Shown: positions 17,383 to 25,181 of the stretch, one piece after another
Layout of the letters: the number at the start of each line of letters is the position of its first letter
Position numbering within the stretch: the first letter of the stretch is position 1
Assembly: GCA_040219515.1 (NCBI GenBank)
Contig: JAVJSI010000014.1
Coordinates: forward strand, 310,001 to 374,000
From: Acidimicrobiales bacterium
Lineage (GTDB): Bacteria > Actinomycetota > Acidimicrobiia > Acidimicrobiales > Aldehydirespiratoraceae
Length of the DNA: 64,000 nt
Direction of reading: 5' to 3'
Translations under genes and position numbers: made by a program
The notes under the pieces: model-generated
What the model saw: the letters and a program-made list of their open reading frames with translations, nothing else
Told to the model about the DNA's origin: nothing
Databases searched by the model: none

Positions 17383-19416
17383 TTGGCTACACCACTCCAC
17401 GAATCTCTAGAGGAGTATGCGGTGGAGCTCCGCCACGAGGTCGTGTCAATGGCGAACCAGGCTGAGGACGGGACGATGCTGGCCGAGGCCTTCACCGAAT
17501 ACGCGATGGACGCCATGACGGACACAGGCGACTGGCCTGAGAGCCAGCTCTGCTACCACCGCCAGCGCGGGTCCGAGATCTCGGGATGGGGATGGGACCC
17601 CGAGTCGGGGACCATCAACCTCGCCGTGACCCGCTTCGCCGGACTGGGAACCGTTGAACGCCTCTCGAAATCGGATGCGGCGGCCTCGCTTCGACGACTA
17701 CGCGGCTTTCTTGAGCGGAGCCTGTCGGGCTTCCATGATCAGCTGGAGGAATCCTCCCCGGCCTTTGACCTCGCCTACCGAATCCATGAGTCCGCCGACG
17801 CGATCGCCAACGCCCGGCTGTTTCTTCTCACAGACATGGTCACCAACCTCGAGGGCGAGAAGGCTGACCCGGTTGGAGAGATCTCCACAAGTCTCCATGT
17901 TTGGGACCTGGCCCGCCTGCATCGGCTCCACTCATCGGGGCGAACCCGCGAACGCATCGATATCGATATTGCCGGCTTCCACGGTGAAGGCCTGCGATAC
18001 CTCGAGGCGCCCTCCGGCGATCCCGATCTCAAGTCGTTTCTGCTCGTCATGCCCGGTCAGCTTCTCGCTGATCTGTACGTCAAGTACGGCCCCCAGCTGC
18101 TCGAGCTGAACGTCCGATCCTTTCTCCAGGCCCGCGGAAAGGTGAACCGCGGGATCAGACAGACAATCATCGACGCCCCCGAGCGAATCTTCGCCTACAA
18201 CAATGGGATCTCAGCCACGGCCTCCGGCGTTCGTTTCGGCACCGACGAGCACGGCGGCCGCAGAATTGTTTCGATCGAGGATCTTCAGATCGTCAACGGT
18301 GGCCAGACCACGGCCTCGATCGCGACGGTTCACAATCGGGACAAGCAGCCGGTCGAGGACGTGTTCGTCCAGGCCAAGCTCACAGTGGTGCCGGAGAACA
18401 AGGTCGCCGATCTGGTGCCGAAGATCTCACGGTTTGCAAATAGCCAGAACGCCGTCAGCGAAGCTGACCTCACGGCGAATGACGCCTTTCACGTGCAGTT
18501 GGAGAAGCTCTCGCGCACCGTCTGGGCGCCGGCCGTCGACGAAGCCGGCAACTCCGAGACACGATGGTTCTACGAACGCGCCCGCGGCCAGTACGCGGAC
18601 GCACTGGCCCGCGAACGAACGCCGGCGCGCAAGAAGAACTTCCGGCGCGTGCATCCCTCCGCGCAGAAGTTCACCAAGACCGACGTCGCCAAGTTCGAAA
18701 ACACATGGTCGCAGAAGCCGCACATCGTGAGCCGAGGAGCCCAGAAGAGTTTCTTTGAGTTCATGGACGGCCTGACAGCGGACGGTAAGGAGCCCCCGCT
18801 TCCGGGAGTCCCGTTCTTCCAGCAGCTCTGCGCGAAGGCGCTGATGTACAAGAGCGCCGAGAAGATTGTGGGTAGCCAGAACTTTGGCGGGTACCGGGCG
18901 AACATCGTTACCTACACTCTGAGTCGCATCAATCTGGCCACCGAGAACCGCTTGGACCTGCATGCCATCTGGATGCACCAGAAGATAGGGCCCGAGCTTG
19001 AGAGCGCGATCGAAGCGGTCTCCTACGATGCATTCGGGGTGATCACGCGTCCTCCCGGTGGCCAGAACGTCACGGAGTGGTGCAAGAAGTCCGACTGTTG
19101 GGAGCGGATGATGGAGGTGGAGGTCAACCTCGACCACCTCGGGCCGGAACTCATCTCCGAAGACACCAGCCCAGCCGACGGAAGCGGCGCCGGTCGGGCC
19201 CCGGAGAGTGTCAGCGCCGACGATTGGCGGCGCCTGACGGAGTGGATCGAAGAGGAGCGCAACCTCTCAGGGCATCACCTCAGCCAGGCGAGACTCATTG
19301 AGAACTCGATTCGGAGAGGCAGAGGTATCTCTCCTGCGCAGCGGAACGGCGCCGCAGAACTGGTCCGGCTCTGCGCTGAGCACGGATTCGAGTTCGGCGA
19401 GGTGCCAACCGCATGA
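17383..19416 (+). CDS. AIPR-family abortive-infection protein
   Basis: A 677-aa protein with the AIPR core: NVRSFLQARGKVNRGIRQTI (near residue 243), the YNNGISATA block (near 273) and DLQIVNGGQTTASIA (near 300). AIPR proteins are found in phage-resistance loci and in MutL/Z1-type (Mza-like) systems; their biochemical activity is not settled. The start is uncertain. The TTG at 17383, with AGGGGC at 17371-17376 upstream, gives the natural N-terminus LATPLHESLEEYAVELRHEV; an in-frame GTG near 17329 is the alternative. Its stop overlaps the next ATG by four bases, so it heads a four-gene unit with the second ATPase, Z1 and DUF4420 genes. Confidence 0.85.
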   Translation: MATPLHESLEEYAVELRHEVVSMANQAEDGTMLAEAFTEYAMDAMTDTGDWPESQLCYHRQRGSEISGWGWDPESGTINLAVTRFAGLGTVERLSKSDAAASLRRLRGFLERSLSGFHDQLEESSPAFDLAYRIHESADAIANARLFLLTDMVTNLEGEKADPVGEISTSLHVWDLARLHRLHSSGRTRERIDIDIAGFHGEGLRYLEAPSGDPDLKSFLLVMPGQLLADLYVKYGPQLLELNVRSFLQARGKVNRGIRQTIIDAPERIFAYNNGISATASGVRFGTDEHGGRRIVSIEDLQIVNGGQTTASIATVHNRDKQPVEDVFVQAKLTVVPENKVADLVPKISRFANSQNAVSEADLTANDAFHVQLEKLSRTVWAPAVDEAGNSETRWFYERARGQYADALARERTPARKKNFRRVHPSAQKFTKTDVAKFENTWSQKPHIVSRGAQKSFFEFMDGLTADGKEPPLPGVPFFQQLCAKALMYKSAEKIVGSQNFGGYRANIVTYTLSRINLATENRLDLHAIWMHQKIGPELESAIEAVSYDAFGVITRPPGGQNVTEWCKKSDCWERMMEVEVNLDHLGPELISEDTSPADGSGAGRAPESVSADDWRRLTEWIEEERNLSGHHLSQARLIENSIRRGRGISPAQRNGAAELVRLCAEHGFEFGEVPTA

Positions 19417-20876
19417 AGTTCGAGATCGTTGAGCCGGATCCAGCGGCTCTCATCGAGTCCCTGAGATCGTTCGGTTACTCGCTGGAGACAGCGATCGCAG
19501 ACCTGGTGGACAACAGCGTCACGGCCGGCGCGAGCAACATCGAGATCGCTTTCAACTGGACGGGGCCGGACTCCTGGATCACCGTTCTCGACGACGGCTC
19601 CGGGATCGAGCCGGAGCGGCTCAATGACGTCATGCGCCCTGGCTCGACGAACCCACTCGACGACCGAGACCCGGGAGACCTTGGGCGGTTCGGCCTTGGT
19701 CTGAAGACCGCAAGCTTTTCGCAGGCACGGTCACTCACCGTCCTCACCCGCAAGGACCCCGGTCCCCCCGCATGCCGACGATGGGACCTCGACCATGTTG
19801 GCCGCACCCGCCAGTGGCAACTACTCATGGAGCCGCGACCGGAGAGCGAAGACCGGCTTGGGGCACTGGACGACATGCCCACGGGCACGCTCGTCCTCTG
19901 GGAGAACCTGGACCGCGTCGTCGATGGCGATGCAACCGACTCGGACGCGCGCCACTTCTATGAGTCGGCTGCGAAGGTCGAGCAGCATCTCGCCGCCGTG
20001 TTTCAGCGGTTTCTTGGCAAGAAACTGCAGATCCGTCTGAACGGAAACTCGATTCAGCCTTGGGATCCCTTCTGCACCACTCATGACGCAACGCAGCCGC
20101 TACCGGAGGAGCGCCTCCCGTTTCGCAGCGGCTCCGTTCTCGTTAGGCCGTTCGTTCTTCCCCATCACTCCCTATTCGAGGACAAGCGCGCCCACCAGGA
20201 CGCCGGCGGCATCAAGGGCTGGAACGCGCAGCAGGGCTTCTACCTCTACCGCGGCGATCGACTCATCCTCTCGGGCGGCTGGATCATCGGCGGTTTCAAA
20301 CCCGAAGAGCACCACAAGCTGGCCAGGATCTCAATCGACATCGATCAGACAATGGATGCCGACTGGGCACTCGATGTGCGCAAGTCGCGGGCCAGACCCC
20401 CCGCCGGGCTTATCGACGACCTCATCCGTATCGCGCGGACGACACGCTCACGGGCCTCCGAGGTCTACCGCCACCGCGGAACCAAGCTGACCAGACTCGG
20501 TGGTCCCAAGGTCATCGAGCCCACATGGAAGGCCAGAAAGCAGGGCGGGGCGTACCACTACACGATCAACCGCAAGCACCCCCTTGTGGTTCAGGCGGAG
20601 AGCGACGATGTGGATCGCAGAACCTCGGTCCGTGCTCTGATCGATCTGCTCGAGGGGACGCTCCCCGTTGAGCGGATCGCATTCGACGCCTACCGCGATG
20701 GCGAGTCGATAGGCAATCCGGAGTCGGCGACGCCCTCGGGTGATCTGCTCGATGCAGCGCGAGCATTCATAGACAAGCTTGTCAGCGCTGGAACGTCGCT
20801 CGCGGACGCAAAGGCGGCACTGCTTGCCGTTGAGCCCTTCAGCTCCTACCCCGATGTTGTCGAAGCGATGGGCTGA
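19413..20876 (+). CDS. MutL/MORC-type GHKL ATPase (copy B)
   Basis: A 487-aa ATPase. N-box ETAIADLVDNSVTAGA, G1 LDDGSGIEPERL, G2 LGRFGLGLKTASFSQ. The middle segment WNAQQGFYLYRGDRLILSGG aligns with WNRQQGLYVYRAGRLIQGGG of copy A, so the two are clear paralogues, about 60 residues different in length. Copy B has a longer C-terminal tail. By gene order (AIPR, MutL-like, Z1, DUF4420) this is the ATPase of the effector operon. It overlaps the AIPR stop by ATGA; the following gap of 78 bp leads to Z1. Confidence 0.87.
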   Translation: MKFEIVEPDPAALIESLRSFGYSLETAIADLVDNSVTAGASNIEIAFNWTGPDSWITVLDDGSGIEPERLNDVMRPGSTNPLDDRDPGDLGRFGLGLKTASFSQARSLTVLTRKDPGPPACRRWDLDHVGRTRQWQLLMEPRPESEDRLGALDDMPTGTLVLWENLDRVVDGDATDSDARHFYESAAKVEQHLAAVFQRFLGKKLQIRLNGNSIQPWDPFCTTHDATQPLPEERLPFRSGSVLVRPFVLPHHSLFEDKRAHQDAGGIKGWNAQQGFYLYRGDRLILSGGWIIGGFKPEEHHKLARISIDIDQTMDADWALDVRKSRARPPAGLIDDLIRIARTTRSRASEVYRHRGTKLTRLGGPKVIEPTWKARKQGGAYHYTINRKHPLVVQAESDDVDRRTSVRALIDLLEGTLPVERIAFDAYRDGESIGNPESATPSGDLLDAARAFIDKLVSAGTSLADAKAALLAVEPFSSYPDVVEAMG

Positions 20877-20954
20877 TGTCCAGGGAGTCCGCAATGACTG
20901 AACTATCACCAAGAACAGCGGTCACGGGTCCTAGCCGAACCCGAGGCGGCTTCC

Positions 20955-23696
20955 GTGGCTGCTGACCTTCACGATGAAGCGGCCCGGATGGTCGCTTCGA
21001 TGCTCAACGCGCAGGAACAACGAGTCACCACCGAGTTGGTGCAGCAGTTCGTGGACGCGGCTCTGACGCTGCCGCAGTTCGGTGCTGCCGGACTCGATCA
21101 TGAGCGAATTGTTCGTTTGGTCAAGGCGACAATCAACGTGTGGGTTCCAGCCGCCTCCGTCCTCGAGGACAACACCGACCACATCGACTGGCTGGCCCTG
21201 AGACGCGCCGAGATCGAATGGACGTTCTGGGACCGCTACCGGCTGTGGCTTGAATCGAGGAAAGGATTTCCGACAGACGTCGTCAGAAAGACTGACGACG
21301 TCACCGACAACATTCTCGGCCGGCTGGAGGATCCACACCGAGAAGGCGCTTGGGATCGCAGGGGGCTCGTGGCCGGACAGGTCCAGTCAGGCAAGACGTC
21401 CAACTACCTCGGCTTGGCCTGCAAGGCAGCCGACGCCGGCTACAAGCTGATCGTGGTCCTCGCAGGAATCCACAACAGCCTCAGATCTCAGACCCAGGCC
21501 AGGCTCGACGAGGGACTCCTCGGCATCGACAGCCAGACCAGGGAGAGGATCGGGGTCGGGGCCCTGCCATCACAAAACCGACCCATGATCCACTCCCTTA
21601 CCTCGAGCGCTGACAACGGCGACTTCAAGCTGGCCACCGCCAACGCGGCCACGGTGAGGCTCGGGTCCGACCCGATCGTCGTAGTGATCAAGAAGAATGC
21701 GACGATCCTGCAAAACTTTCTCGAATGGGTGACGTCGCTCAACGCGATCGAGGGTGAGGACGGCCGCTCAATTGTCGAGGGCATCCCGATGCTGCTCATT
21801 GACGACGAGGCGGACAGCGCCTCAATCAACACCAAGGACAAGGAGGCCGACCCGACAAAGGTGAACCAACTGATCCGCATGGTTCTCAAGGGTTTCGAAA
21901 AGGTCGCCTACGTGGGTTACACGGCCACCCCGTTCGCGAATCTCTATATCAACGAAGAGCGTGACCATCCCGAGTACGGGCGCGACCTCTTCCCACGAAG
22001 CTTCATCGTCGCATTGCGCCCTCCGTCCAACTACACAGGGCCCGGGGATGTTTTCGGCGCAAGCTCGATACCTGAACTCGATAGATCCGCCACCGAGGGT
22101 CTGCCCATCGTCCGGTCCATCGCCGACTACGAGGGGTGGATCCCCGACCGCCACAAGAAGGAACTCGTACCCGGCCCGCTTCCCGCCTCCCTTACCGCAG
22201 CACTTCGATCATTTGTTCTGGCATCAACGATCCGTAGGGTCCGAGGTCAGGACACCCACAACTCGATGCTTGTGCACGTGACTCGGTTCACCGCCGTGCA
22301 GGGACTCGTGTTCGAGCAGATTGACGACTGGCTCTCACGGGCCAGGAACGAAATCCGTTACGGGGGAGAGCAAACGGAGCTACGAGACCAGCTCAAAGCC
22401 CTTTGGGAGGCCGACTTCGCCCCCACAACGGCGGCGATCGCCGAGCTGCATCCCGATCGAATCGATCCCACCAACCTCGCAATGACCTGGGGCGACATCA
22501 CCGCAGAGCTCGAAGAAGCCATCAACCGGATCGAGGTTCGCCGGATCAACGGGACCGCGAAGGACGCGCTGGACTACACGAGCGCTCCAAACCCGCTAAA
22601 CGTCATTGCCGTCGGTGGGGACAAATTGTCGAGAGGTCTCACGCTGGAGGGCCTGACCGTTAGCTACTACCTCCGCGCCTCCAAGATGTACGACACTCTC
22701 ATGCAGATGGGCCGGTGGTTCGGCTACCGCCCCGGCTACCTCGACCTGTGCAGACTTCACACCACCCACGAACTGATCGGCTGGTACCGGGACATCGCAG
22801 CAGCGTCAGAGGAGCTCTGGTCCGACTTTGAGGCAATGGCTGCAGCCCACGAGAACCCCGAGACCTTCGGGCTTCGTGTGCGTAGCCACCCTGACGGCCT
22901 TCTCGTCACAGCCGCCAACAAGATGCGCGATGGGGAGAAGCGCTCCCTCTCCTACGCTGCCTCGCTCACGGAGTCTGTGATATTCGACGCAAAGAAAGAA
23001 CGGGTTGAGAAGGACTATAAGACCCTCAGCGAATTTGTGGATTCACTCCACGGTGGTGGCCATGCGCCAGCCGGAACTGCAGCTCACCACTACTCTTGGA
23101 CTCGAGTCAGCCCAGAAGATGTTGCGGACTTTCTTGAGAATCTCTACAACAAGCCGATCCATTCGAGTACCCCGCGGGCTAACCCATCGCTCATTGCAAA
23201 TTACATCAGGCGTGCAGCATCAATGGGCGAACTATCAGACTGGACAGTGGTCTTGGTGAACAGCAAGGGCCGAGAGCCGCGGCGGCTGGCCAACTGCGAC
23301 GTTGGGTACACGACCCGAAGTAGGCAGGATGGAGGAGAGGACGGAGTATTCCGCATTCGCCGACTGCTCGACCCGACCCACGAGTGTCTTGACCTCAGTG
23401 AACAAGAACGAAGCTATGCACTTCAGCGAACCGTCGAAGCATGGATAGAAAGGACCGCAGGCAAGGGAACTAGACCAGTTGACCCATCTGGAACGTGCGC
23501 TCGGCGCGCGAGATCAAAGGATCGTGGCCTACTCCTCCTCTATCCACTGGTTCCGGTTGGTCAAGAGGAGCCAGACCTTCTTCCTTTTGTCGGGTATGGC
23601 GTGTCCCTGCCCCCGAGTACGACTGCTCCCCAGATCGAGTACATCGTGAACAACGTCTACGCACAGCAGGAGATCGACTTTGCGGACGAGGCTTGA
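20955..23696 (+). CDS. Z1-domain helicase-like ATPase
   Basis: A 913-aa protein. Walker A is VAGQVQSGKTSN (near residues 139-150), the DEAD-like box MLLIDDEADSAS (near 279-290), the SF2 motif III-like region YVGYTATPFANLY (near 318-330), and the Z1 hallmark GGDKLSRGLTLEGLTVSYYL followed by MQMGRWFGYRPGY. Z1 proteins are SF2-like ATPases found with MutL-like, AIPR and DUF4420 partners in defence loci; DNA translocation or remodelling is the expected role. The GTG start at 20955 gives MAADLHDEAARM. Its 3' end overlaps the next gene by 17 bp. Confidence 0.88.
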   Translation: MAADLHDEAARMVASMLNAQEQRVTTELVQQFVDAALTLPQFGAAGLDHERIVRLVKATINVWVPAASVLEDNTDHIDWLALRRAEIEWTFWDRYRLWLESRKGFPTDVVRKTDDVTDNILGRLEDPHREGAWDRRGLVAGQVQSGKTSNYLGLACKAADAGYKLIVVLAGIHNSLRSQTQARLDEGLLGIDSQTRERIGVGALPSQNRPMIHSLTSSADNGDFKLATANAATVRLGSDPIVVVIKKNATILQNFLEWVTSLNAIEGEDGRSIVEGIPMLLIDDEADSASINTKDKEADPTKVNQLIRMVLKGFEKVAYVGYTATPFANLYINEERDHPEYGRDLFPRSFIVALRPPSNYTGPGDVFGASSIPELDRSATEGLPIVRSIADYEGWIPDRHKKELVPGPLPASLTAALRSFVLASTIRRVRGQDTHNSMLVHVTRFTAVQGLVFEQIDDWLSRARNEIRYGGEQTELRDQLKALWEADFAPTTAAIAELHPDRIDPTNLAMTWGDITAELEEAINRIEVRRINGTAKDALDYTSAPNPLNVIAVGGDKLSRGLTLEGLTVSYYLRASKMYDTLMQMGRWFGYRPGYLDLCRLHTTHELIGWYRDIAAASEELWSDFEAMAAAHENPETFGLRVRSHPDGLLVTAANKMRDGEKRSLSYAASLTESVIFDAKKERVEKDYKTLSEFVDSLHGGGHAPAGTAAHHYSWTRVSPEDVADFLENLYNKPIHSSTPRANPSLIANYIRRAASMGELSDWTVVLVNSKGREPRRLANCDVGYTTRSRQDGGEDGVFRIRRLLDPTHECLDLSEQERSYALQRTVEAWIERTAGKGTRPVDPSGTCARRARSKDRGLLLLYPLVPVGQEEPDLLPFVGYGVSLPPSTTAPQIEYIVNNVYAQQEIDFADEA

Positions 23697-25167
23697 AACG
23701 CTCTGGACTGAGATGGAGGCCAACGACTCGCCAGCAGGAGTCGTTCGGCGCCTGCTGGATCCCAACTGGCCGGGTGAGCTCTCGGCCGCCATGGTCAAGC
23801 CCGACAACGCGCCGGCATTGCTATTGGAGGTGCCTGTCGGCATTCCCATCGATCCCGATCAACTCGCCAAGAGCGATGCCATAGAGGTAGCGACATCCGG
23901 CGACGCGGCCGGCGTGAGATCTATTCAGCTCACCCTCATCGATCCCCGGTTCCGCGACACGTTCCTCACCCTGAGTGCCGATCTCGCCGAGCGCGTCCTT
24001 GCCACCAGCACCCCAGCTGATGGGGCCCGAGCGCTTGTTCACAATCTGGGACGCTGGCTCCGGTTTCTGAAGCGGCGCAAGGCCGACGTGCTCACCGTCG
24101 AACGACAAACCGGCCTGTACGGCGAGCTGGCGACCCTCGCCGACCTCCTCGCCGATTCCATCGGCTTCTCCGCTGCGGTTTGGGCTTGGACCGGACCCAA
24201 CGGCGCCTATCAGGACTTCCAGCTCGGACGCCTCGCGATCGAGGTGAAGACGCTCGCTGCAACCCAGCCCCAACAGCTACGTATCGAGACCGAGCGGCAA
24301 CTCGACGACCGGGGTCTCGACGCCTTGGTGGTCGCCCATCACAAGGTCGACCGCCGCCGCGACGCTGGGAGAAGTCTTCCCGACCTCGTTGAGTACATCC
24401 GCGATGGACTCGCGGGCGACGAGGTCGCCCGCGAGCACTTAGATGACCAGCTCTTCGAGGTCGGATACCTCGATGCACACGCCCACCTCTACGCGCAACA
24501 CGGCTACGCCGCGCGCGGTGACGCGTACTACCGCGTTGGTATCGGTTTCCCGAGAATCGTGGAAGATGATCTCCGACCGGGACTGGGAGCCGTTCGCTAT
24601 ATGATCGACGCCTCCGCGTGTTCCCCCTTCGAGATTGACTCCGGACAGGTCGCCGCCTGGGTCCGTGAGGCGCCGGTGCCCGACGATCCGATTACGTCCG
24701 ACGAGAGTCAGCATCTCGAGTTCAAGGCATCAGCATGGGCGGCTCAGGACCCGAACGTGCCCTCGAAGGTCATCAACGAAAGCACTGTGAAGGCAATCGC
24801 CGGTTTCCTCAACGCCGAGGGCGGCCTTCTCGTTGTCGGTGTCGAGGACAGGACACGAGGCATCCTCGGAATCCAGACCGATCTCGACTACCTCGATACC
24901 GACGTTGATGACTACGAGAACCGGCTCACCACCCTCGTTATTGAGGCTGCAGGGGCGGCGGCCGCTGCCAACGTCAGGGTTTCGTTCGAAGACCGCGAGG
25001 GAGCCACCGTCTGCCTTGTGGCGGTGAGGCCATCTGCGTCGCCCGTCTTCTGCGATTCGCCTGCCAGGAAGGACCGCAAGGGGATCTTCTGGGCGAGGAT
25101 CAACAACAGCACCCGCGAACTCAGCGCCGAGGAACTTGTCACATACATCCGCACCCACTGGGGATGA
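23680..25167 (+). CDS. DUF4420 (PD-(D/E)XK) protein fused to an AlbA_2 (Schlafen-type) domain
   Basis: A 495-aa fusion. Residues about 85-320 are DUF4420, a restriction-endonuclease-like fold: RQTGLYGELATLADLL, then Asp near 179 (YQDFQLG) and E-x-K near 187-189 (AIEVKTLA). Residues about 341-490 are AlbA_2: SDESQHLEFKASAW, FLNAEGGLLVVGVEDRT and the C-terminal FWARINNSTREL. AlbA_2 occurs in Schlafen-like nucleic-acid-binding proteins and in transcriptional regulators. The known DUF4420 partner in Z1 loci lacks it as far as I recall. The start is TTG 23680, inside the Z1 gene; an ATG at 23713 would shorten it by 11 residues. It is the last gene of the effector operon. Confidence 0.82.
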   Translation: MRTRLETLWTEMEANDSPAGVVRRLLDPNWPGELSAAMVKPDNAPALLLEVPVGIPIDPDQLAKSDAIEVATSGDAAGVRSIQLTLIDPRFRDTFLTLSADLAERVLATSTPADGARALVHNLGRWLRFLKRRKADVLTVERQTGLYGELATLADLLADSIGFSAAVWAWTGPNGAYQDFQLGRLAIEVKTLAATQPQQLRIETERQLDDRGLDALVVAHHKVDRRRDAGRSLPDLVEYIRDGLAGDEVAREHLDDQLFEVGYLDAHAHLYAQHGYAARGDAYYRVGIGFPRIVEDDLRPGLGAVRYMIDASACSPFEIDSGQVAAWVREAPVPDDPITSDESQHLEFKASAWAAQDPNVPSKVINESTVKAIAGFLNAEGGLLVVGVEDRTRGILGIQTDLDYLDTDVDDYENRLTTLVIEAAGAAAAANVRVSFEDREGATVCLVAVRPSASPVFCDSPARKDRKGIFWARINNSTRELSAEELVTYIRTHWG

Positions 25168-25181
25168 CCGAACAGCAGGGC

